From NCBI GenBank assembly GCA_036346395.1, contig CM070615.1, positions 23,369,282 to 23,433,281 on the forward strand: a stretch of 64,000 nucleotides of DNA, in the 5' to 3' direction. The notes under the pieces are model-generated. The model ran no database searches. It was not told where the DNA came from and saw nothing but the letters and a program-made list of their open reading frames with translations. The stretch comes from Hsuehochloa calcarea (Eukaryota; Streptophyta; Magnoliopsida; Poales; Poaceae). Position numbers and translations under genes: made by a program. Shown here piece by piece: positions 44,712-56,080 of the stretch (positions are counted from its first letter, which is position 1; every line of letters begins with the position of its first letter).

Positions 44712-46502
44712 TGTGGATTTCATGGGGATATGCTCCAGATCTTAGGATGATGTGACAATTGGCAATGGCGTTTACGGTTTGTAGTTTCACGTGTTTTCGA
44801 CAAAGCTACAGTATTCGGGATGGGGGGTCGACCGGTCCTTGCACCAGCGATCCGTCCGAGGTCCCAAATCGGTCGGACCGGCCATGTGGGGCGGTCGGAC
44901 GGCGATGACCAAAGTGGTCAAAATAAGTGGGCCAAAAATATGTGTTGTAGGCAAGTGAGGGATCCCAATGCACTTGGTCTCATAATTTTTGGAGTCTCGA
45001 TGAAGTTCTATTGGTTTAAGTTTCGAAAGGTTTGGTTTTGAGGGTATGAATTTGGCTAAGTCCTTGGTGGCGGTCCGACCGGCTCACGAGGGAGCGGTCC
45101 GACCGCCATGGGCGGTCCGACCGCTCACTGAGCGGTCGACCGGTTTCTATGAACGTCGGCCAACCGTGGCGATGTTGTTTTGTTAGGTCAAAGTCATTGG
45201 TTTCATGGCATATGTTTTGCATGATGCATGTTTTGACTAACATGGGTCAAGTTGTGAAGAACTTGTTCCCGAATCGTGTTTTCTTATGCGTGGTTGTGCG
45301 GGTAGCTTGGTGGTCAACGACGGTCAACGGCGAGGAGAATCGGGACTAGACTTGAAGAGTTGAGGTCGAGCGATCGGCGATGCGGGTGAGGTCAACGACT
45401 CAAGCGTGACACAAGATGGACAAGGGTGACCTATTGGCGAATCCATGGCACATGGTGAAGCGGTTTAGGTCGAAAGTTAAAGACGGCGCTTCGCGAAGCG
45501 TGCGTGTGTGACCCGTTTGTTAGTGGGCCTTAACGGGAGCCCAATTAAGTCAAACCCTACGAGTTTTAGGCCTCCACTATAAATAGGAGGAGATGGCGGC
45601 TGCACCTCTCTCGCTCTCGCCTTTTTATGTTTCAAAACCCTAATTGTCTTTAGGGGAGTTGAGGTGGAGGCTAGGGCTTTTCATGGTTTGAGGAGAATTT
45701 CGTGATCCTTGATTGTCCACTGATCCATGATGGTGTGGATGTAATCCAGCTTCAATCACGAAATCAATCTATGCAAGGTTTGCTTGAGATAAATCTCTTT
45801 TCGTTCTTGCTTTCAATTTCGTGTTTTTAGGGCTTTCTTTGATCCGCGAGTTTGTGATTGATTCTTTCACGTGAATTAGCTTGCTGTGATATGTGTGAAT
45901 CTATCTAGCATCATCTTGATCATCAATCACTCACGAACAAGCTTTAGGATCAAGTTTTCGTTCTTGCCCGGTTTTAGACCTTCTGTTAATCAATTGGCAA
46001 TTGCTCAAGATCGTTCCAAGAATTATCATAATATTCGATTGGAATAGGTCCTCAATAGCATATAGAAGGTGTGTGCAAAGTTTCATAAAGATTGGAGTTG
46101 AGAATCAAAAGTTTCACCTAATTGCAACTTCGCCATCGGCCGATTTTATCATTGCGGATCGGTTCGAGTCGGCCGTCGGATCGCCCGTCATCACCGGTCG
46201 ACCGATTTTGGAGCGGTCCGACCACCAAAGACTGCGCCGGTCAGACCGCCCGGCAATCGGTCCGACCGGTTGGGTACAGCGGTCAGACCGCCCGTGCTGT
46301 GAGTTTGCAATCTTAGTTGATTTTGTTATTTTGCTTAGGGGGTTTAATTGAATTCAATACTAGTCTTCCGCTGTACTGGTATATTAATCTTCATAGCTTT
46401 CTAATAGCTACTGGAGTGAAATTGTATTGAGTTCATAATTTGTGAAAAAGTGAGCGTGCTCCTATTCACCCCCCCCCCTCTAGTCGCCTTTACGGTCCAA
46501 CA
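44712..46502 (+). repeat. SIRE-type solo LTR inside D2
   Basis: It runs from TGTGGATTTCATGGGG to TTTACGGTCCAACA, in + orientation, opposite to D2. The perfect duplication and the empty site in D1 prove the boundaries. It contains CGGTC[CG]GACCG clusters at about 44826-45150 and 46135-46300. Short frames are not conserved between copies. Confidence 0.95.
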
Positions 46503-47040
46503 CAATCTTGATTTTCATTTTTCACAAGAGCAGTTTTAGAATCTCAAGAACACAAAAGCTCAAGTAATGGTCAATTTTAGATCAAAGAGCTAACAAAGCA
46601 ATTCTGACAGGGCCAATGTCACAAGAGGAGCTCTAATTGCGCAACTCGCTAAAACATCCACAAATTTCAATTTCTTAGTTCGAGTTGTTTTAAAGTTCTA
46701 GCTCATATAGCAAAGACTTAGCTACACATGTAAAAGCATGATAATTCTAGCAAGTCAAAGAACTGGACATGATATTGAGCACGAATTGAAGTACTAAAGC
46801 TCCAAAGGGTAATAGGCAAAGCTTCATCAATTTTAAAAGATAAGTAGAAAATCTTATATTACAATGCATCTTTTTGGATTTTTCATACCACTTGTTGTAT
46901 TTTTCATATGAATGCAATAAGATACAATTAGATGCAATAAAAAGCCTAAAAACCTAAAAAGTTCAAAGAGATCACTAAGTTCAGAAAAAGAACAATAAAA
47001 GATCAAAAGAACAAGGAAAGATTAGAAAAGATCAACCTCC
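46503..47040 (-). other. Copia D2 3' non-coding region, second part
   Basis: It continues from the solo LTR and is homologous to 37697-38225. No gene is visible. Confidence 0.8.
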
Positions 47041-47671
47041 CCCTCAAACCAACCCATAGGGATAAATTACCCCTAACTCACTTCTCAAGGTTGCAAACCT
47101 GGTTTGATCTAAAGGCTTGGTGAGAATATCCGCCAATTGAGCATCGAGACTCACGAAGTGCATCACAATATCCTTTTTCGACATGATCTTTAAGGAAGTG
47201 AAAGCGAATGTCTATGTGCTTAGTCCTAGAATGTTGCCTTTGGGTTTTTAGCAATATTAATAGCGAAGTGTTATCACGTAAAAGAGGAACACTAGCAAAA
47301 TTTAACCCATAATCTTTGAGTGGGCGTCATCCACAAAATCAAGCTCTGACAACTAGCGTGACTACATACTCCGCTTCAAAGAAGGGATTGTGCAATGTAA
47401 GACGCTTCCTAGAAGACCAAGATACAAGAAAAGTGCCTAGAAAGTGACAGGTGCCTGAGGTACTCTTCCTATCTAACCGACAGCCCGCAAATCAGAATCT
47501 GAAAAACCCCTAATGGACAAAGCTGAAGAGCATGAATACCAAATGAAGAGCATGAATACCAAATGCCATATAAGAGGGTAGAGTGTAAATACCTGAATAT
47601 GCGCTTAACGGCTTGGCGATGGGAAGTTCTCGGAGATGCCTGAAATCTTGCACAAAGGCATACCGTGAAGT
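47041..47671 (-). pseudogene. pol: Copia D2 pol fragment (RNase H and end of RT)
   Basis: It is homologous to D1 38220-38830. CARFQASPRTSHRQAVKRIF is recognisable at about 47600. A 20-nt tandem duplication (AAGAGCATGAATACCAAATG twice) at about 47527-47566 and several shifts break it. It is cut at 47671 by element E; the next surviving piece is 60564-60706. Confidence 0.8.
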
Positions 47672-47914
47672 TGTCGAACCCGGGAACGAAGGATCCCGGA
47701 TCCTCTGTGTTCATACGCTAGTCCAGGATTTCCAGCGTACACAGTTATAAAAGGGTATCACAAACATATCACGCATTTCATTAATAGAGAAATTCAAAGT
47801 TGGATACAAACGGGCCTAAAGGCCAAATAACAAATAAGTAAATAGCACAGCGGAAGTAAAGCAGTAGTGGTAGGCCAGAACGATTTGCCACAGGCAATCG
47901 TCTGGGGGCGCAGC

Positions 47915-47955
47915 CTAAACATCGGTGTCCTCACCGTCCTGGTAGAAGTCTTCTC
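47915..47955 (-). other. LTR exon-like block 2 (41 nt) with stop, element E
   Basis: On the - strand it follows CTTTATTCAG. In frame with block 49126-49185 it reads EDFYQDGEDTDV and TAG. It has the same length as in element A (41 nt), with conservative replacements. Confidence 0.5.
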
Positions 47956-49125
47956 CTGAATAAAGATATTCAGCAAGAGTGAGCACTACAACAGCGCTCG
48001 CAAGTCACACCCAATATTGAATGGTAATGCATGCATAAAGTAGTCAAGGGATAATGGCAGGGTTATTTGCATAAAATGGCATTTTGATTTTAAATAATCA
48101 TATTAATTTCCAAGGCCATTTATATTTTACCTAAAATCTAATTTAGAAAGGACAAAGTTTCAATGTGGATAACCTCCATATTTGACTGGTGAAGGATACC
48201 CTCCTATGGCTATCCGCCCAATTTTTCCACAAGGATAAATCTTCACGAAACAAGCTGCTTAAAACATTTTAAAACCAAAAATAAGTCTAACTCGGAGTGG
48301 CTTTGCTAGCATGTCCATAACATGACGCCAGCTATTCGAATAGATTTTTACTCTGCGAGTTGGTACAACTTTACCCACAAGAGACAGTTTGCTTTATATG
48401 TCGGCCATTACACGCTTACAAGGCGTGCGACTAAGCAACTATCACAAGGTCATTACAATGTTCTACCCCAAAGTACTCATGCAGCTAAGGTTTAGCCTCC
48501 TTTGGACTAACCATCCTCAGGAGCCCCTCTTGCGCCGTGGGGCTCATTGTCTAATCGACACCCACTCATACACATGGCACGAATATCTATGGAATATCCC
48601 AAATTATTAAGCGAGTTACGCCCACACGAACAAGTGGAAATGCGATAAGGCGTAGCAAAATGCGCTCAAAGGCGGTCCTCAATTGACTTGGGCGACTTTC
48701 AAATCAAACCATGGGCTTTAATCCTAACAGATTAAACCGTGCATAAACTCGCACCCACCATTCCTCCGTTTAGCCCAAGTCCAAATCATTTTCATTTTGA
48801 TTAAAACCATCTTTAATAAACCTCCATGGTAAGACAATACCATGGATTAAACTTTAAATCAAATTGAACCGATTTGGCTAAATTCCCAAAACTCAAATCA
48901 TGACCTAAGCATTTGCTAAGCATATATACTTTGTATAAATTTTATCTAAGGGTGACAAGGAGTGACATCCAACTTTCAAATTGGCCATCTGAAAAGAATT
49001 GGTATAACTAAGCATTTAAAGCGGAAGTAAAATAATTGATTAAAACTATGCATGCAATAGTTATTTAGAAACTGAAATAAATAACTTTAAAATATTAGGG
49101 TCAACATGGTCAAAGTGTAACTTGC

Positions 49126-49185
49126 CTTCGTTGAAGTCTTGAAATTCTAAATCTTGATGAGGGTCCAAATCCGGAATCGTCAAGT
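49126..49185 (-). other. LTR exon-like block 1 (60 nt, GC donor), element E
   Basis: On the - strand it is preceded by TTTTCACGCTTAG and followed by GCAAGT after GAAG. It is phase 1-1 and open, ending DLEFQDFNE. It shares LDP and E[FY]QDF with element A. Confidence 0.5.
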
Positions 49186-50004
49186 CTAAGCGTGAAAATA
49201 CAACAAATCACAAGAAATTCAACTCAATTCAAAAGGTAAATAAAATCAAATCAAAATGAAATTATTTTATTTTATTTGGCTAGATAATAATTTTCTAGAA
49301 TTTTAGCAATTTGAATCACTCAATTTGGAGTTAAGATGCAAAAGATATGAATTTTACAAGTTTAATCCAAATTACGAAATTTTCGATTTAAATTTCTAAA
49401 GAAAAACATTTATTGCGCAATCCGACGTCGACCTTCGATTTTCGAAATTAAAATTTAATTCCGACCGGTGGGCCCCACGTGTCATAGACTTGGTTTACGT
49501 GGACCGGTTCACCCGCCGCGGTAGGGGGTGGCGCTGACTTGGGCGCCGCGTCAGATCCACGTCGGATCCGACGCTGAGATGGCGCCCACGAGATGCACGC
49601 GTGGCCAGGCCACGGTGGCAGAGACGGCGCCGGCGCGGGGACCAAAGGTCGCCGGCGCTTCTGGCCTTGCCGCGGCGGCCGTGTGTGCAAAAGAGGAGGA
49701 AGGCTGGCGGTCGATGCTCTCACCCACTCGGCGAGACGAGGACGGAGGCGGGCGGTGAGAGATAAGCGGCGCGAAGCCGGCGGCAGCGAGACGGCGGCTC
49801 GAGGTCCTCCGGCGAAGGCGAGTGCGCCAGCCAGCGGTGTCCGCAGCGATGCGATTGGTGGCGGCGGTGGGCGTGGCGTCCACGGCGGCGACAATCAAGC
49901 TCAAGCTCCGTGATCGTTGGCGAAAAATCCCATCGCGGCGAGCACACAGCGAGAGAGGGGAGAGCGGTGGCGGCGGAATGAGTGAGAAGGGGCGCCCGGG
50001 CTTG

Positions 50005-50012
50005 CTTTTATA
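50005..50012 (-). promoter_or_regulatory. TATA box of element E left LTR
   Basis: TATAAAAG on the - strand is followed by a GC-rich leader that reaches a donor (TGG|GTGAGA, exon end at 49724) in phase 1. Confidence 0.55.
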
Positions 50013-50680
50013 GGGGCGAGGGTCCGAGGTGGCGTGCGACGTGGGGTCGTGGCGGCGGCGGTTGCGGGATCGTGGCGCCGCCGCGCGAGAAGGGGCAAGA
50101 GGGGGAAGTCGTGCGGAGGTGGCGCGGATCGTCTTGTGACAGCGGGAGGAGCGGAGGCGGTTGGAGGCGGCGGTTGGCGAGCTCGGCCGCGCGCTAATGG
50201 CGGTCGCGGCGGCGGCCATGGAGACGCAAGCGGCGGGGAAGAAGCGGCCTTGAGTGAAGCCGTCCGATTTTAATCGGACGGTTGAGGATGGAGGAGGCGC
50301 GAGAGAGCGGGGCCGTAGATGACAATCGGACGGCCAAGACACGCTGAGGAAAGGGTTGGGCATGAGAGAGGAATAGGAGCGCGGGCGTGGATTCATTAAC
50401 AACATTGTAGATTTTAAATTGGTTTCTTAATTTATTTAATCCTTAATTCAAAAGGGCTTAGAAAATAGCAAATAAATCCCAAAATTCTAGAAAAATTAAC
50501 GAAGTCTCTAGAATAATTACGGACTTAAATAAAATAGTTCCAAATTAAAGTTGTTAATATATTTTGAAATAAATTTATTTTAGCTTTAAACCAACTAAAG
50601 AAAAGCTTTTAAAATTTGAATAACCACAAAATCAAATAAGTTTTAAATTTTAACCAAATTGAAAATTTTGGGTCATTACA

Positions 50681-50695
50681 AACCTACCCCCCTTA
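50681..50695 (-). other. Polypurine tract of element E
   Basis: The - strand purine run AAGGGGGGTAGGTT sits directly before the TGTAATGACCC LTR start, matching element A. The right copy is at 59073-59087. Confidence 0.85.
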
Positions 50696-53600
50696 AAGGG
50701 AATCTCGTCCCCGAGATTCATACTTGGTCGACCAAAAGGTGGGGATAATCGGCTTCAGATCTTCTTCTCGCTCCCGGTGGCTTCTTCTTGAGTGATTGCT
50801 CCATTGGACTTTGCATGAGCGGATGACCTTGCTCGGTATCGTTACGCCATATCGAGAATCTTGATCGGTATTCCACATAGGTGAGATCTTCACGAAGATC
50901 GATGCTTTCAATCAGTGTTTCTTGATTGGCACTCTGAGACACTTCTTGGTTGGGAAGCGTGAAAGACATTGTGAGCAGCGGACAAGGATCTTTGGTAGCT
51001 CGGTGATATGCCACTTCACCTCTTCTTGCCAAAATCTTGTAAGGTCCTACAAATCTAGGTGCGAGTTTTCCTTTTGTCTGGAATCTTCTTACTCCTCTAA
51101 GGGGAGTAACTCTGAGATAGACAAAATTTCCTACTTCAAATATCAACTCCTCAAGCGATTATCGGCATAACTCTTACATCAGTGCATGTGCATCTTTAGG
51201 CGTTCTTTTATTGTTTTAACTTTGCTTTCTGCTTCTTTGATCAACTCTGGTCCAAAGAATTGATGCTCTCCTACTTGATCCCAAAGGAGTGGAGTTCTGC
51301 ATTTCCTACCATACAAAGCTTGAAGGAGACATCATAAAGCGGCTTGGTAGCTATTATTGTATGAGAATTCGCATAGGGTAGATTTTTGTCCCAACTTTTC
51401 CATAATCTATGGCACAGGCTCGAAGCATATCTTCAAGAATTTGGTTGACGCGTTCCGTCTGGCCATCTGTCTGGGGATGATAGGCTGTACTAAAGTTGAG
51501 TCTGGTTCCCAAAGCTTCGTGCAGGCTCTTCCAAAACCGAGAGGTGAGCTGGGAACCTCATCGGACACAATCTTCTTAGGTACACCGTGTAGACAAACTA
51601 TCTTGGCCATGTACAGATTACGCTAACTTGTTACTTTGGTATGTTGTCTTGGTAGGGATGAAGTGAGCCACTTTAGTCAATCGGTCAATTATCACCCGGA
51701 TGGAATCACATCTGATTGGGTCCTAGGAGTCCGGTGATGAAATCCATACCAACTTCCTCCCACTTCCATTCGGGAATTAGTAGCAGTTGTAGCAAACGGC
51801 GGGTCTTTGATGCTCTGCCTTGACTCGTGACAAACATCACAACAGCGCATTTAACTCAAGCAATTCCTCGCTTCATCTTGACCCACCAATATTTTCCTTC
51901 AAATCTTGGTACATTTTGGTATTCCGGGATGAATGGAGTACGGCGATTCATGAGCTTCCTTGAATCGACTCCTTTAACTCCGATCGGGTACACAAATGCG
52001 GTTTCCATACCACACTGTTCCTTGCTCATCTTCAGAAAAGCCTGGCGCTTTGCCCCTTCTCATATTCTTCTTAATTTCTTTGGTGTCCTCATCTTCTAAC
52101 TGCTTCCCTCTGATCTGGCTCTGAAGAGTTGGTTAAACTTCCAAAGCGTTCACGCACCCTTGATCAACAATCTCCAAATTCAAATGTTTCAATTCTTCGT
52201 ATAACTCGGGCTGATTCTTCTGAACCAAGATGGTGTTGCAATCGCCTTTACGCTTAGGGCATCTGCAACCACATTTGCTTTGCGGATGGTAATGAATCCC
52301 AAGGTCGTAATCCTTTATCAATTCCACCATCTTCTCTGCGGAGATTAAGGTCAGATTGGGTGAAAATGTACTTCAGACTCTTATGATCCGTGAACACCTC
52401 ACATCGGTTGCCAATGAGATAATGCCGCGGATCTTCAAAGCATACACAATTGCGGCTAACTCAAGATCATGAGTCGGGTAATTCCCTTCATGAGGCCTCA
52501 ATCGGCGAGATGCATAAGCTACAACCTTGCCATCTTGCATCAAAACACAACCGAGTCCTCGGCGAGATCGTCATGAAAATCACAAAATCCTTATGGATAT
52601 CCGGTAGGACTAATACAGGGGCGGAGACTAGTCTCGTCTTCAGCTCTTGGAAACTTTTCTCACAGGTATCTGTCCATTCAAATTTCTTCTCCTTCTTCAG
52701 AAGTTGTGTCATTGGTTTTGCCGTTTTGGAGAATCCTTCAATGAATCGGCGGTAATACCCAGCTAATCCAAGGAAACTTCTCATCTGTGACAGAATATGG
52801 TTGTTTCCAATCCAATACTGCTTCAACTTTGGTGGATCTCTGCAACTCCTCCTACCGACACAATATGTCCAAGGAATGCCACTTGGCTTAGCCAAAATTC
52901 GCACTTCTTTGAATTTGGCATAAAGTCGTTCTCTCGAGTTTTCCCAAAATTATCATGAGATGGTTCTCATGTTCTTCTGCGGTCTTTGAATAAATAAGGA
53001 TGTCATCGATGAAGACAACCACAAACTTATCCAAGAATTCCATGAACACTTTGTTCATCATATTCATGAAATAAGCAGGGGCGTTCGTCAAGCCGAAAGA
53101 CATTCATCGTAAACTCGTCTGACCCATATCTAGTGGTGAAGGCGGTCTTGAACATCTTACGTGCGATCTTGATTGGTGATAGCGGATCTCAAGTCAATCT
53201 TGAAAAACACTTGCTCCTTTCAAGCTGGTCGAGCAGGTCATCAATCACAGGTAATGGTACTTATTCTTGATCGTCACCTCATTGAGTGATCGGTAATCCA
53301 CACACATCCTCATACTATTGTCCTTCTTCTTGACAAATAGCACTGGTGCTCCCCAAGGTGATGTACTTGGTTGAATATACCCTTTGCTCTGTAACTCTTC
53401 AATTTGTTTCTTCATCTCTGCCAATTCATTTGCCGGCATTCTGTAAGGTCGCTTCGAGATTGGAGCGGTCCCTGGCACTAAGTCAATTAAGAACATTATA
53501 TCCCTATCCGGTGGCATGCCAGGTAACTCGTCAGGAAAGACATCTGGAAAATCTTGCACTACTGGTATATCTTCAAGCTTCGACTCTTTCAAACTGGTCA

Positions 53601-54000
53601 GAAAAGATCTTCCTCCAGTACAGGTCTTGGGCCTGAATTCAACTGTGACTCCTTGCTCATTGGTGAGGATGATAGACCTGCTGGCGCAGTCTATTCGTCC
53701 TTGACTTTTGGCCAGCCAGTCCATACCAAGTATTACGTTCAGACCTTGAGATTGCAAGACTATCAAGTCTGCCGAGAAGGGGACTCCGGATATTTCCAAG
53801 GTAAGGTTTGGGCAGAAAGAACTGGTTCTCATTTCTGAACCCGGGGAATGGATTATCATAGGGTTGTCTAGAGGGGCGGTAAGTAACCCGTTTTTTTCCA
53901 CAAAAGCAATGGATACAAAGGAATGCGAAGCTCCGAAATCAAACAAAGCGATCTTGGTAGCGAATTAATAAGGAACGTACCAAGGGCGACATCGGTCTTT
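50696..54000 (-). pseudogene. pol: Element E pol (Tekay chromovirus), broken
   Basis: Read leftwards. The protease motif is [12 protein letters not shown] (DFG at 53932-53940), and a 233-codon open stretch runs into RT ([16 protein letters not shown]). FIDDILIYS follows (52888-53103), then RNase H at about 52490-52900 (FLGLAGYYRRFIEGFSKTAK). Integrase (about 51400-52330), GPY/F (GKLAPRFVGPYKILARRGEV) and the chromodomain end are near 50720. Many 1-3 nt differences from the right copy (59088-60563) fall at C[ACT]G, so some of the breaks may be sequencing artefacts. Confidence 0.88.
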
Positions 54001-55127
54001 GCTGAGCTTCCTCTGCTGTGACGTGGTTCACACGTCCTTTCGTGAACTGGTTTGCTGGCTTTGGGGTGGCGTTGGTGGTTGGAACTCCTGATGTTGATCT
54101 AGCTGGTGTTGCAGACTGCTGTCTCTTCGGGCATTTGTTGGCATAATGCCCAGTCTCGTTGCAATGGAAACATGTCACTCCTGTTGTTGAAGACGTTGGG
54201 TTCTTCTGCAAACCGCCTCTGAGTGCATTGTTGCGAAACCAAAAGAGTTGGGGCGTTGTGCGGTCTTTGAGGCTCTATGGGTAGAAGATGGAATCTTCCA
54301 CGGCTGGGTGGCGGAGGTTGAACAAAGCGAGGCTTGGGTTGTCCTCGGAGTTGAATTTTAGGCGGCCATCCTCCGCTTGCGATTCTCCATCTCGATGTTT
54401 GGCCTCTGGCGAAAAGCTTTGTTCACCAGTTCTTTGGAAGTCGGTGTAGTCTGGGAGATCACCGACGGGGATTTCATCATTCGAGCCTTCCATGAACCTT
54501 TCACGCCTTTCTTCATCTCTAGCCACATCTGCTTGGGCGTGGCGAGCAAGTGGTTGAACCTATGCGGTACTCTCCTTTGTGCGGTTGCCTTGGCGAAGTC
54601 GTGAAACTCTCTTTTCTTTAAGGTCATTATTCCGCGGGAATATGTGCGTGTGAAAGCCCGCACAAACTCCTCCCAAGTGATAGCTGCGCATCGGCATGGG
54701 CGATGTTGAAGTTATCCCACCATTCGATCTGCGGGGCCATTGGTGATGAGAAGCGAGCGAGGACTCTCTCACGGTCAGTACATTGAGCTATATCTAGTTT
54801 CTTTCCGATAGCACGGATCCAGTCATCGGCGTCCATCGGCTCTGTGCTGCTGGAGAAAGTCGGTGGGCGCATACGCATGAACTCTGCCATGGTAAATCTC
54901 TGCGGAGGTGGAGGGGGTGGTGCAGTCCGAGTTGTTACCTGCACATTCTGCATGCTGTTGAGGGACTGGGCTAGGAGGCTAATCAGGTGGTTTTGGTTCT
55001 CCATCATCGGCGCCAATCGGTCCTCCGGTGGTGGCGGTGGTGGTTCTTTGCCGGGATTCTCCTGATAATCCACGTTCTCGTTGCTCTGTCCTCGGGCACT
55101 ACCGCTGCCGGTACGAGTTGTCACCAT
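54001..55127 (-). pseudogene. gag: Element E gag, broken
   Basis: The start MVTTRTGSGSARGQSNEN is at 55127. A proline-rich linker follows, then MRMRPPTFSSSTEPMDADDW and IEWWDNFNIAH of the capsid region. The core is frameshifted (54270-54660). The zinc knuckle CFHCNETGHYANKC is intact at 54131-54172. Confidence 0.85.
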
Positions 55128-55342
55128 CTTCTAGAACTCCAAGATTTAGACGAGCTAGAAGGAAGAGGAAGATCTAAAGGGGTAAATTCTAATAGCCCAA
55201 GAACACGCAAAGCACTCAGAATAAAGAACAATTTTGCAAGAAATTTCTTATTAAATACTTTTGTTCAACAGAAATTATGGCTACCACAAAGGAATTGATA
55301 GCTCATAATTCTCGTCTAATGATCGCACTACAGGAATAACAA

Positions 55343-55924
55343 CTATGGGGTACTAGGGGTATAATCTAACTCACTAGAGCTAGCCTCGCTCGCCTTATAG
55401 CGAGCCAGCTCCTCTTCTGCGGCTTTTAACCTCTCCTCCGCTTCCTGTAGTCGATCTTGGGCAGTTCCCAAGTCTTCCAGGGTGTTTCCGTATGCATAGT
55501 CCATGGCCTTTGCTAGGTCCACTTGGTGCGTCAGCTCGGGAAGATCCTCGCCCAGGGCCGAGCGGAAAGTGCTATCAACTCTGGTCGAAATATACAGCGG
55601 GTGATAATGGAACCCGGTGCCTTGAAAGTAGGGGTCATAGATATAGCGGAGATGGCGGACTGCTTCTCTCGCTGCATCCTGGATGCCATCAGCGAAGGTA
55701 TCGCGTTTGATCGGGGCATGGAAAACGTGGAAATGGGTGCGTCCTGCAAGGTCGGCGTAGAGCAGCACTTCGACTCTCCAAAGGGGTCGTCCTTCCATCT
55801 CGTCCCTGTAGCCTTGGTAGTCTAGCCTTTTATGGTACTCCAGGTGTTGCATCATCTCCCAAAGAATCTCGGCCCAATATCCAACAGAAACTCCATGGGA
55901 AGTAGCAGTGGGTCTTTCAGCCAT
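55343..55924 (-). CDS. Pre-gag accessory ORF of element E (193 codons, intact)
   Basis: This is an uninterrupted frame between primer-binding site and gag: it starts about 140 nt after the site and ends about 215 nt before the gag ATG. Residues 1-130 look globular, with WRVEVLLYADLAGRTHFHVF, RDTFADGIQDAAREAVRHL and a FHYHPLYIS segment. Residues ~150-180 form a heptad-type coiled coil (LQEAEERLKAAEEELARYKA). The tail is SSELDYTPSTP. No signal peptide or membrane segment is seen. The homologue in element A (2076-2654) keeps the same domains despite frameshifts. Function is unknown; a structural or RNA-binding helper of gag is one guess. Confidence 0.75.
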   Translation of the reverse strand: MAERPTATSHGVSVGYWAEILWEMMQHLEYHKRLDYQGYRDEMEGRPLWRVEVLLYADLAGRTHFHVFHAPIKRDTFADGIQDAAREAVRHLRYIYDPYFQGTGFHYHPLYISTRVDSTFRSALGEDLPELTHQVDLAKAMDYAYGNTLEDLGTAQDRLQEAEERLKAAEEELARYKASEASSSELDYTPSTP

Positions 55925-56064
55925 CTAAACTTTTGAGAAAAAGGTAAGTCAGTAAGCTTTTTAGAAAGAAGGGTTGAGAAGGACTCTGGACAGACTCAAA
56001 ATAGTTTTAGTTTTTGGAAATAAATCCTTAAGACAGTTCTAAGGCTACGACCTACAGTCGATAT

Positions 56065-56076
56065 GGCTCTGATACC
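56065..56076 (-). other. Primer-binding site of element E
   Basis: GCTCTGATACCA on the + strand is the complement of TGGTATCAGAGC. It is four bases from the LTR start at 56081, as in element A. Confidence 0.95.
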
Positions 56077-56080
56077 ACTT

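Larger units (their letters stand above)
47672..50680 (-). repeat. Element E left LTR (3' LTR, Tekay-type)
   Basis: On the element strand it starts TGTAATGACCC (50680) and ends GGGTTCGACA (47672), beside a polypurine tract at 50681-50695. It contains TATAAAAG (50005-50012), a GC-rich leader, exon-like blocks 49126-49185 and 47915-47955, and the palindrome at 48332-48343. Long GC-rich frames at 49448-50405 show no domain. Confidence 0.92.

Noticed and set aside
49448..50405. 284-codon and other GC-rich frames in the E left LTR (and 57868-58793 in the central LTR)
   Set aside because: They are not conserved between the two LTRs of the same element except through the leader, cross the TATA box, and lack domains. 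Treated as leader DNA.
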